DNA of 12,889 bases from Acidobacteria bacterium AH-259-L09. Lineage in GTDB: Bacteria > Acidobacteriota > UBA6911 > RPQK01. How positions within the stretch are numbered: the first letter of the stretch is position 1; each line of letters starts with the position of its first letter. A model generated the notes under the pieces. It saw only the letters and a program-made list of their open reading frames with translations, had not been told where the DNA came from and did no database searches. The stretch spans positions 1 to 12,889 of the forward strand of contig JALLOL010000050.1 in the NCBI GenBank assembly GCA_027717875.1, read 5' to 3'. This document shows, in pieces, positions 6,103 through 12,889 of the stretch. Both the position numbers and the translations under genes were made by a program.

Positions 6103-6447
6103 GCTGCTTCTTGCGCCGATAATGGCCCACACCCATAACGCAGCCCCTCGGACCTAGCCGGTCGCGCTTCATACACATAGCGGTGGGCCGATCCGCCAAG
6201 GGGTGGGAATGCACTCTTTTCGTTCCTTGATTGTCACCGCTATTCCTTCGTGCTTAGGGCTCTGGAGGGAGTAGGGCTCTGGAGGGAGGGATACATCAAA
6301 AACTGGCTTGCCTGTCGAGCTAGTGCATGCAATGTATTCGAATATGAGGAGGGGTGTACCCTAAGGGCCGCCGATAATCCCAGCACGGGGTCCGCTTTAA
6401 AGTTGCCAAGCGGTCCACTTTCGTACCTGTCCAACCATGTTTCTTGC
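6103..6447. other. Gene-poor intergenic stretch with repeats
   Basis: This forms most of the 434-base gap between the cytochrome-porin and sulfatase-like genes. Frames of 86-88 codons exist on both strands (about 6240-6516), but neither has a recognisable motif or Shine-Dalgarno and they mirror each other, so I take them as chance. GGCCCAC (6124-6130) pairs with GTGGGCC (6183-6189) across 52 bases. CCTTCGTGC (6245-6253) belongs to the CACGAAGG repeat family. No intrinsic terminator was found. Confidence 0.5.
6255..6288. repeat. Perfect 17-base tandem duplication
   Basis: TAGGGCTCTGGAGGGAG occurs twice without interruption, at 6255-6271 and 6272-6288. It follows directly on the CCTTCGTGC repeat fragment. 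Two exact copies suggest a recent slippage or duplication event, with no sign of function. Confidence 0.9.
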
Positions 6448-6476
6448 TTGACCCTAAAATCCGCTGCAAATATATT
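6448..6476 (+). promoter_or_regulatory. Sigma-70-like promoter of the AlkP-superfamily operon
   Basis: TTGACC (6448-6453, 5 of 6 matches) and TATATT (6471-6476, 5 of 6 matches) are separated by exactly 17 bases. Transcription would begin near 6483, about 54 bases before the ATG at 6537. It is the only good promoter I see for the three genes that follow. Confidence 0.65.
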
Positions 6477-6536
6477 GTTGTCGGCCTTGCTTAGATTCAC
6501 GAATCGGCCCGGTTAAATTCGAACAAAAGGTAGCAC

Positions 6537-9107
6537 ATGCAAAATATGGAAATGCAGCCCCAGTCTACTTCACCCAATCCTTGGATTCTCAGCAAGGTGC
6601 AAAGGACACTCCGTGCAGGGTTTCTTGTTCTGGCCTTACCCCTGGTCTTTTTTCCGGCGGCCTGTGGCGGGGGTCCATCTTCGGACGCCATCTCGATCCG
6701 CTTGGTCGACCACTTCCGGCCGGAGATGGTCGAGGGTGCGCCCGTGGAAGTCAAGGAGCCGGAGCCCTTGGCGGTTTGGGATTTCGGCGAACCTGAACCC
6801 GAGACTCCACCTGAGGAAGCTCCTCAGACGCGCGGATGGAAGTCCGGGGTCGGTGTCTCGGGTTTGGCCATTCGCGAGGGTCGTCTCAGGGGTCGCTCCA
6901 ATACCGACTTTCCCATTATTTACATTAAACGGGCCAAGGGTCTGGAAGAGAAAGATCTTGTGCACTCCGTTGAGATCCGTATGCGTGCGACTAAGGGAAC
7001 CAACTTGAGCATTAGTGGGCAAGGGCCGGAGGATCCGGACTTTAAGCAGATCCTCGCTATGGCGAAAGGTTTTCCGTGGCCGGATACAACTCCAATCATC
7101 GCTGGTGATACCTTCCAAACCTACACTTTGCCACTCTTAATTTCAGTCCGGTCATCGGATCTACACTACCTGCTTGTTCGGCCCACGGATGCGAGCGGGG
7201 CCGCCTTCGAGATCGAGTCGATCCGCCTCGTCTCTCGCAAGGAGCACCTGGCCCGGATTCCCTCCGGTTTGAGTTGGCAAGGTCTGGCGGAAATCTATCG
7301 CGAGACACTGGTTTCGCGCTCTCCCGAATCGATCAGGATGGAACTCCAGCTGCCGGACAATCCCCGGCTCGATCTCCACATCGGCACCGTCGAGTACCCC
7401 CCTGTGACCTTCAAAGTGAAGGTGGCACCTGCCGGTGCCAATCCAGCGCAAGGCATGCCTCTTTTGGAACGCACCGTAACCACCCCACATCGCTGGGAAT
7501 CTGTTCCGATTGATCTGGCGGACTACGCGGGTCAGAAAGTGACCCTTTCCCTTTCCTTGGAAGCCCAATCAGCCGGCACCTTGGGTTTTTGGGGAGGTCC
7601 TGTGGTGCGGGATGGCGGCAAAATGTCGCCCCTGGCTCGGCAGCGGCCCTCGGTGAACGTCACCACTGGTTCGGGCAGTGATCCCCCTCAGGGAATCATC
7701 CTGATCCTGGCTGATACGCTTCGGAAAGATCACCTCAGCTTTTACGGGTACGGCCGAGAGACGGCGCCCCTCTTGAGCCGGATGGCAGTCGAGGGTGCCT
7801 TGTTTCTTGACCCTATCGTGCAGGCCACCTGGACCAAGGTATCTGCTCCGTCCATCATGACGTCCCTTTATCCCACTTCTCACCGGGTGGCGGAATTCAG
7901 TGACCGGCTTTCGGCCACCGCGGTCACTTTGGCTGAGGTCTATCGCAACGCCGGCTACGCAACTGTTGCTTACTCTTCCGTCCTTTTCACCGGAAAGTTC
8001 ACCAACATGCACCAAGGCTTCGAGGAACTCCACGAATCGAGCTCGGTGGCTGATCGTGAATCGAGCAAAACCGCTCGAGAGTACGTCGATCGACTCAGCG
8101 TCTGGTTGGAGGATCATCGCGACGTCCCATTCTTTGTGTTCCTTCACGTTTTCGACCCTCATGATCCGTACGAACCTTATCAGCCGTATAACTCCCTGTG
8201 GGCCGATCCCTCAAAGAAAGCGGAGCACCAAGAAAATTTGCGCAAGGTGCGCGAGGTGATTCAAGATCCGCTGATGAAGAGGTTTGGCATGCCCACCCGC
8301 GATGAACTTCGGAAAGCCGGCATTGATCCGCAGGAGTATGTTTCCAGAGACATCGATTGGTACGACGGTTCGATCCTTGCACTGGACGTTGAAATCGGCC
8401 GGCTGCAGGAGCGACTGCGAGGCCTCGGATTAACTGAGAAGACATTGATTGTCTTCGCCAGCGATCACGGCGAGGAGTTTCTTGATCACGACCGCATGTT
8501 CCATGGCCAATCCGTCTACGGCGAACTGACTGGAGTTCCTCTCATCCTGTATCGACCAGGCGCGGTGCCGGCGGGTGTCGTGATCAATGAAACGGTCCAG
8601 AGTATCGATCTTATGCCCACTATTCTGGAGCTCAGCCACCTGCCCAGGCCGGAAGGGTTACTTGGACAAAGCCTGCTGCCGCTGATGGCGGCAGCCAGGG
8701 ATGCAAAGGCCGGGTCGTCAACTGTGACCTCACTGGCTGAGGCGGCCGCCGCTTATGGGTGGAGCAAGCGGGCAGCAATCTCCGAGAAGGCGGCTGCCGT
8801 TCACATGGGAGCCCCGCCTCCCCGTGAGACCGAGTCGTTCTCCGTTGTCCAGGATGGATGGAAACTCATTCACAACACCAAGAGGCCCGATGGGAAGCCC
8901 GAGTTCGAGCTGTATCATCATGCCCAGGATCCATTGAACCTGAACGATCTTGCCGCCGAGAATCCGCAGATCGTCGAGCGGTTGGTCTCCGAACTCGAAA
9001 GCTGGCGCAAGATAGCACTGGCTGCCCAACTGCCGGAAGCTGACTCCACCGAAGGTCTAAGCAAAGAGGAGCTGGAGCGCCTGCGTAGTCTGGGATATAT
9101 TCAGTAG
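6537..9107 (+). CDS. Exported sulfatase-fold hydrolase with Thr at the nucleophile position and N-terminal beta-rich modules
   Basis: The protein has 856 residues, and AAAAGG precedes the ATG. A hydrophobic segment (about 27-41) ends in FPAAC43-GGG, a possible but atypical lipobox (Pro at -3), so it is probably a lipoprotein. Two predicted beta-sandwich modules follow, at about 78-233 and 245-358. The sulfatase/alkaline-phosphatase fold spans about 384-850. Its first metal site is LADTLRKD (391-398, D393). The nucleophile loop is TWTKVSAPSIMTSLYP (431-446). Further sites are FDPHDPYEPY (539-548) and ASDHGEEF...FHG (641-657, with D643, H644 and H656). It ends in LRSLGY, common in this family. 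The CxPSR formylglycine signature is absent: counting back from the conserved T-x-x-YP segment puts T433 at the nucleophile and A437 at the Arg site. It may therefore be a phosphatase, phosphodiesterase or transferase rather than a sulfatase. It is the first gene of a likely three-gene operon; 79 bases separate it from the next. Confidence 0.85.
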   Translation: MQNMEMQPQSTSPNPWILSKVQRTLRAGFLVLALPLVFFPAACGGGPSSDAISIRLVDHFRPEMVEGAPVEVKEPEPLAVWDFGEPEPETPPEEAPQTRGWKSGVGVSGLAIREGRLRGRSNTDFPIIYIKRAKGLEEKDLVHSVEIRMRATKGTNLSISGQGPEDPDFKQILAMAKGFPWPDTTPIIAGDTFQTYTLPLLISVRSSDLHYLLVRPTDASGAAFEIESIRLVSRKEHLARIPSGLSWQGLAEIYRETLVSRSPESIRMELQLPDNPRLDLHIGTVEYPPVTFKVKVAPAGANPAQGMPLLERTVTTPHRWESVPIDLADYAGQKVTLSLSLEAQSAGTLGFWGGPVVRDGGKMSPLARQRPSVNVTTGSGSDPPQGIILILADTLRKDHLSFYGYGRETAPLLSRMAVEGALFLDPIVQATWTKVSAPSIMTSLYPTSHRVAEFSDRLSATAVTLAEVYRNAGYATVAYSSVLFTGKFTNMHQGFEELHESSSVADRESSKTAREYVDRLSVWLEDHRDVPFFVFLHVFDPHDPYEPYQPYNSLWADPSKKAEHQENLRKVREVIQDPLMKRFGMPTRDELRKAGIDPQEYVSRDIDWYDGSILALDVEIGRLQERLRGLGLTEKTLIVFASDHGEEFLDHDRMFHGQSVYGELTGVPLILYRPGAVPAGVVINETVQSIDLMPTILELSHLPRPEGLLGQSLLPLMAAARDAKAGSSTVTSLAEAAAAYGWSKRAAISEKAAAVHMGAPPPRETESFSVVQDGWKLIHNTKRPDGKPEFELYHHAQDPLNLNDLAAENPQIVERLVSELESWRKIALAAQLPEADSTEGLSKEELERLRSLGYIQ

Positions 9108-9110
9108 CAA

Positions 9111-9131
9111 CCACGAAGGCACAAAGTACAT
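9111..9131. repeat. CACGAAGGCAC-type intergenic repeat between operon genes
   Basis: CACGAAGGCAC (9112-9122) is identical to 2664-2674 in the inverted repeat near the Tat-exported gene. Here it stands alone, four bases after the sulfatase-like stop codon, followed by ACAAAGTACATAAGG-like sequence with the same period. It looks like a partial copy of a dispersed element. Confidence 0.5.
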
Positions 9132-9186
9132 AAGGATTTTGAAGGCTTTTACGCCAGCATCTCGGTCACGGTTCTGAGTCACATCG

Positions 9187-11283
9187 ATGAGGCCAAGGAA
9201 GTTCTTAATCACCACCTTTTTGTGTTTCATCGGTCTTCTTCTTTTCCCGCCTACAGTCGAGGCCTATATTGGACCCGGTGCGGGCATCGCCTTTGTCTCT
9301 TCGTTCTTTATCGTTCTGATAACACTTTTCTTGGCATTTCTTACGCTACTGACCTGGCCTTTCCGCTGGGCTTTACAAACGATTCGGGGCCGAAGAGCGC
9401 TGCGCAAGAGCAGGGTTCGGCGGGTTATCATCGTGGGTTTGGACGGACAGGATCCGGAACTCACCGACCAGTTCATGGCCCAGGGCCTGCTCCCCAACTT
9501 TGCCCGGCTGTGCCAGCTGGGGACTTACAGCCGATTGCAAACTTCCTTGCCAGCAGAGTCTCCTGTGGCCTGGTCCTCATTTCAGACCGGATGTAACCCG
9601 GGCCGCCACAAGGTGTTTGACTTCCTGGTTCCGAACCGGAAGTCCTACCTTCCGGAGCTGTGCTCCGCTCGTATTGAGTCTCCGACCCGCAATTTATCCG
9701 TTGGCAAATACAGGATTCCCCTCGGTAAGCCCGCAATTTTGTTTGAACGGAAAAGCCGGTCATTTTGGAGGATCCTGGGTGATCACGGTGTCTTCAGCAC
9801 CATCCTTCGAGTCCCGATTACTTTCCCACCGGAAAAATTCAAGGGCGTGCTCTTGTCGGCCATGTCTGTGCCCGATCTCAAAGGAACCCAGGGAACCTTT
9901 TCCTATTACAGCAGCGATCCAGGCGAGCGGAATAAATTCACTGGGGGTGTGCAGGTCCCTGTCGAGGTGAGCAATGGAGTCGTGAGATCGTTCATTTCCG
10001 GTCCGGAAAATCCTCTTCTCAAGAATGCTGAGGAGATGCGGATCGCTTTTTCAGCCCACATGGGACAAAACGGGGCCGATGCTGAACTTAATATCGGCAA
10101 GAAGCGCCATCCCCTAAAGCTGCAGGAATATACTCCCTGGGTCTCGCTTGAGTTCCGCGCAGGGCTGGGGATGAAGATTCGAGGCATGTGCCGGTTTTAC
10201 CTCAAGGAGATTTCACCCCACTTCAAGTTGTATATGACACCCATTAATATCGACCCTGAGAAGCCTGCCCTGCCCATCTCTCATCCCACGACCTATTCCA
10301 TGTATCTGGCCAAGACTCAGGGCGAGTTTTGCACCCTCGGGTTGGCGGAAGATACCTGGGCTCTTAACGAGCGGGTCCTGGATGAAGAAGCGTTTCTAAA
10401 GCAGACCTATCTGATTCACGAAGAAAGGGAACGAATGCTCTTTGATGCGATCGAAAAGACCAGGCGGGGTGCGGTCGTCTGCGTCTTTGACATCACCGAC
10501 CGGCTTCAGCATATGTTTTGGAGATACCTTGAGCAGGATCATCCCGCCAACGCAGGGAAAGACGTAGAGAACCATCGTCGTGAGATTCAGAATCTGTACC
10601 AGAACATGGATGATCTGGTTGGTCGTGTCCTGAACTATGTCGACGGTGAAACGGTTTTGATCGTCATGTCCGATCACGGGTTCAAGTCCTTTAAACGGGG
10701 AGTCAATCTCAACACATGGCTGTATCAAAATGGATATCTGGCTGTGAAGGACAAGCCCACGGGTGCGGAATGGTTTCAGGATGTGGATTGGAGCAGGACA
10801 AGGGCCTATGCGGTAGGACTGGGAGGGATGTATCTCAATCTGGCAGGGCGAGAGGCCAAAGGCATTGTTGCGCCGGGTGAGGAAGAGCGGGCCCTCAAGC
10901 AGGCAATCATCGCGGAGTTGCGAAAGCTTCAGGACGAACAGCGGGAAACCAGCGCCGTTGGTGAGGTTTATGATACTCGAGAAAGCTACAAGGGTCCTTA
11001 CGTTAGCGAAGCACCCGACTTGATCGTCGGCTTCAACGTGGGTTACCGCACCTCCTGGACCTGCGCCACCGGAGCCATTACGGAGGAGGTGTTTGAGGAC
11101 AACGTGAAGAGCTGGAGTGGAGACCACTGTATGAACCCACCCGACGTCCCCGGTATTTTCTTCTGCAATCGCAAGATCGCCACAGACAAAGTGAGCATCA
11201 TGGACATTGGTCCAACTGCTCTCGACCTCTTTGGTGTTCCAATTCCCGCCTATTGTGATGGGAAGTCCCTGCTGCCCTCATGA
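9187..11283 (+). CDS. Exported alkaline-phosphatase-superfamily phosphodiesterase with YIGPGAG N-terminus
   Basis: The protein has 698 residues. A basic start (MRPRK) and hydrophobic core give a clear signal peptide ending in VEA26, which supports this ATG although no Shine-Dalgarno is visible. The sequence YIGPGAG (27-33) follows, then a strong membrane helix (about 34-57), leaving the enzyme anchored with its catalytic part probably outside the cytoplasm. Catalytic landmarks of the type I phosphodiesterase group are IIVGLDGQDP (81-90, metal ligand D86), the loop SPVAWSSFQTG (125-135, likely nucleophile S125) with NPGRHKVFDF (137-146), FDITDRLQHMFW (434-445, D435 and H442), MSDHGF (494-499) and SGDHCMNPPDVPG (644-656, H647). 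A long region at about 150-425 separates the nucleophile from the second metal site and may form a cap that sets specificity. The stop overlaps the start of its paralogue (ATGA), so the two are surely co-transcribed. The substrate is unknown. Confidence 0.87.
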   Translation: MRPRKFLITTFLCFIGLLLFPPTVEAYIGPGAGIAFVSSFFIVLITLFLAFLTLLTWPFRWALQTIRGRRALRKSRVRRVIIVGLDGQDPELTDQFMAQGLLPNFARLCQLGTYSRLQTSLPAESPVAWSSFQTGCNPGRHKVFDFLVPNRKSYLPELCSARIESPTRNLSVGKYRIPLGKPAILFERKSRSFWRILGDHGVFSTILRVPITFPPEKFKGVLLSAMSVPDLKGTQGTFSYYSSDPGERNKFTGGVQVPVEVSNGVVRSFISGPENPLLKNAEEMRIAFSAHMGQNGADAELNIGKKRHPLKLQEYTPWVSLEFRAGLGMKIRGMCRFYLKEISPHFKLYMTPINIDPEKPALPISHPTTYSMYLAKTQGEFCTLGLAEDTWALNERVLDEEAFLKQTYLIHEERERMLFDAIEKTRRGAVVCVFDITDRLQHMFWRYLEQDHPANAGKDVENHRREIQNLYQNMDDLVGRVLNYVDGETVLIVMSDHGFKSFKRGVNLNTWLYQNGYLAVKDKPTGAEWFQDVDWSRTRAYAVGLGGMYLNLAGREAKGIVAPGEEERALKQAIIAELRKLQDEQRETSAVGEVYDTRESYKGPYVSEAPDLIVGFNVGYRTSWTCATGAITEEVFEDNVKSWSGDHCMNPPDVPGIFFCNRKIATDKVSIMDIGPTALDLFGVPIPAYCDGKSLLPS

Positions 11284-12889
11284 AACTCACACTGAAATTC
11301 ATCATTCCGATTCTGGTTGTTGTGGCACTGGTGGTCGTTTTAGTCCCCGAAAGCTCTGTCCCGGCAAAAAAAATGATCATCCTGGGTGTAGATGGGCTGG
11401 ATCCCCGGCTTTTACAAAAATTCACGGATGAGGGCAATCTTCCCAATTTCAAAAAACTGATCGCCGAAGGTGACTTCAAGCCCCTCCAGACCACCATGCC
11501 ACCCCTGAGTCCGGTAGCATGGTCGACTTTCATCACGGGCATGGATCCTGGGGGGCACGCTATTTTTGACTTTTTCCATCGTGACCCGAAAACCATCACC
11601 CCCGAGTTTTCCATGGCCAGAACTCTTCCTTCCAGCTGGAACATTTCCATCGGCTCATGGGTGCTGCCTCTCAAAGGAGGGACCATTGAACAGTTAAGAC
11701 TGGGGCGCGCGTTTTGGGAGATTCTCGAGGAGCACGATGTACCCACCACCGTCTTCCGCATGCCGGTTAATTTTCCTCCATCATCTGGGGGAAAGTCGCT
11801 TTCAGGGATGGGAACTCCCGATATTTTGGGCACCCCGGGAATGTTTTCCTTCTACACTGACAATCCACCGTACAGCGCCGACAACATTTCTGGAGGACAT
11901 GTATACGAAGTCGAAGTCCAGAACGACGCAGTGGATGCTCAACTCATCGGACCGGAAAACACCTTCCGTCGTGTGCCGAAAGAGTCTCCATCCGGGAAGG
12001 TCAGCGGCGAAGGGGGCGGGACTAAGAAGTATGGACATCCCAAGCTGACCATCGACTTTCAGGTCTTTCTGGACCCCGAAGAACCAGTCGCCAAATTCGT
12101 TGTCCAGGATGATGAGTTCATTTTAAAAGAGGGGGAATGGAGTGACTGGGTGCGGGTCGATTTTGAGGCCCTTCCCTATCTGGTCAGTATCAGTGCGGTC
12201 GGAAGGTTCTATTTACAAGAGGTTCGTCCCGATTTTCGATTGTACGTTACGCCTCTCCAGATCAACCCTGAAGATCCGGTCATGCCGATTTCCACGCCGG
12301 ACGACTGGGCCGGCGAACTCTACGATGAGCTGGGTTACTTCTATACCCAGGAACTTCCTGAAGATACCAAGGCGTTCTCAGGCGGGATCTTTGACGGGCT
12401 GGAGTTTTGGGAACAGGCTCAATTTGTTTTCCGCGAGCAGAGGAAGGCACTCGATCATCTTCTGAAGAACTTCAAAGAAGGGTTCTTATTTTTTTATTTT
12501 TCCAGCGTCGATCAGGGTTGCCACATGCTTTGGAGGTACATGGATCCGGAACACCCAGGATTTGTTCCTGAAGAGAAGCTGAGTAACTCTATTGAGGTCC
12601 TTTACCGGCAAATGGATGAGGCCCTGGGACGGATCCTGGAGTTCGTCGACGGTGAAACGACCCTGATCGTCATGTCCGATCACGGATTTTCTCCCTTTTA
12701 TTGGGGCGTGAACCTGAATTCCTGGCTGGTTGGGAAAGGGTACGCCAGGCTGAAAAACCCTCTTCACCGGGAGGGTTATCCTCTCTTTATGAATGTGGAT
12801 TGGACGGCGACAAAGGCCTATGCTCTGGGCCTGAACGGACTTTACGTGAACCTGAGAGGTCGCGAAAAAAACGGCATCGTCTCCCAGGG
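11280..12889 (+). CDS. Second exported alkaline-phosphatase-superfamily phosphodiesterase (partial, cut by window end)
   Basis: An ATG at 11280 overlaps the previous stop as ATGA, and the frame stays open for 536 codons to the window edge, so the C-terminus is missing. The N-terminus is a simple signal anchor or signal peptide (hydrophobic about 8-22). It lacks the YIGPGAG segment of its neighbour. Motifs match the upstream paralogue one for one: MIILGVDGLDP (32-42, D38), LSPVAWSTFITG (76-87, likely nucleophile S77), DPGGHAIFDFF (89-99), SSVDQGCHMLWRY (408-420, D411 and H415) and MSDHGF (465-470). The shared stretch DWTATKAYALGLNGLYVNL (507-525) is close to residues 534-552 of the neighbour. 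A glycine/lysine-rich insert near 234-252 is absent from the paralogue. The two probably arose by tandem duplication and may act on related substrates or as a complex; this is inference from order and similarity. Confidence 0.87.
   Translation, partial: MKLTLKFIIPILVVVALVVVLVPESSVPAKKMIILGVDGLDPRLLQKFTDEGNLPNFKKLIAEGDFKPLQTTMPPLSPVAWSTFITGMDPGGHAIFDFFHRDPKTITPEFSMARTLPSSWNISIGSWVLPLKGGTIEQLRLGRAFWEILEEHDVPTTVFRMPVNFPPSSGGKSLSGMGTPDILGTPGMFSFYTDNPPYSADNISGGHVYEVEVQNDAVDAQLIGPENTFRRVPKESPSGKVSGEGGGTKKYGHPKLTIDFQVFLDPEEPVAKFVVQDDEFILKEGEWSDWVRVDFEALPYLVSISAVGRFYLQEVRPDFRLYVTPLQINPEDPVMPISTPDDWAGELYDELGYFYTQELPEDTKAFSGGIFDGLEFWEQAQFVFREQRKALDHLLKNFKEGFLFFYFSSVDQGCHMLWRYMDPEHPGFVPEEKLSNSIEVLYRQMDEALGRILEFVDGETTLIVMSDHGFSPFYWGVNLNSWLVGKGYARLKNPLHREGYPLFMNVDWTATKAYALGLNGLYVNLRGREKNGIVSQ

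Noticed and set aside
6240..6516. Overlapping frames of 86-88 codons on both strands as possible small genes
   Set aside because: No Shine-Dalgarno, motif or promoter supports either. The plus frame runs through the promoter at 6448-6476 and includes the tandem repeat.
7821..7881. Classical formylglycine sulfatase active site
   Set aside because: There is no Cys, and the 'SAPS' segment does not align with CxPSR when the conserved YP is used as anchor.
10396..11127. A 243-codon minus-strand frame inside the first phosphodiesterase gene
   Set aside because: It is the antisense of a region with strong catalytic motifs and has no recognisable domain or Shine-Dalgarno.
11198..11833. A 211-codon minus-strand frame across the junction of the two phosphodiesterase genes
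   Set aside because: The plus strand here encodes the C-terminus of one enzyme and the catalytic loop of the next, joined by ATGA. The minus frame is a by-product.
1..12889. tRNA, rRNA, insertion sequences and phage or toxin-antitoxin genes
   Set aside because: I looked in the gaps and found no tRNA-like cloverleaf, transposase motif or terminal inverted repeats flanking a gene.

Overview
This 12.9 kb window is bacterial and comes from a Gram-negative organism. The evidence is a monohaem cytochrome fused to a predicted outer-membrane barrel ending in Phe, a Tat-exported protein, a sigma-54 promoter and several exported alkaline-phosphatase-superfamily hydrolases. The gene mix (ceramidase-like and sulfatase-like enzymes, 'LRSLGY' C-terminus, moderately high GC, short 'CACGAAGGCAC' intergenic repeats) resembles uncultured soil or sediment lineages such as Acidobacteriota or Planctomycetota relatives. 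That placement is an impression, not a demonstration. I saw no rRNA, tRNA, CRISPR array, insertion sequence or phage gene.

Left part (1-4.7 kb): a PilZ-domain protein (255-938, +) lies behind a consensus-perfect sigma-54 -24/-12 element (152-167). A cluster of TTTACAC repeats and a dyad lies about 100-125 bases further upstream, where an enhancer-binding protein would be expected. Convergent to it is a secreted neutral-ceramidase-family protein (2381-981, -) that keeps the zinc ligands but lacks the usual serine segment. A 355-base divergent gap with an imperfect inverted repeat separates it from a Tat-exported aldo/keto-reductase-like barrel protein (2737-3753, +). That gene is tail-to-tail with an atypical SDR oxidoreductase of the NDUFA9-like type (4699-3773, -), which starts at TTG.

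Middle (4.7-6.5 kb): a 275-base divergent control region carries three adjacent palindromes, then a good sigma-70-like promoter overlapped by a small dyad. It precedes a 375-residue Cyc2-like fused cytochrome-porin (4975-6102, +). The following 434-base gap has no convincing gene. It holds a 17-base tandem duplication, a distant inverted repeat and, at its end, a strong sigma-70-like promoter.

Right part (6.5-12.9 kb): three same-strand genes form a likely operon of exported alkaline-phosphatase-superfamily proteins. The first is a sulfatase-fold lipoprotein candidate with two N-terminal beta-rich modules and Thr, not Cys, at the nucleophile position. The second and third are large paralogous phosphodiesterase-type enzymes that overlap by ATGA. 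The last is cut by the window end and has no stop in view. Together they suggest remodelling of an extracytoplasmic phospho- or sulfo-ester substrate; the substrate cannot be told from sequence.

The most noteworthy items are the Cyc2-like gene with its own promoter and operator-like dyad, the sigma-54/UAS layout of the PilZ gene, and the three-gene AlkP-superfamily operon that lacks the formylglycine signature.
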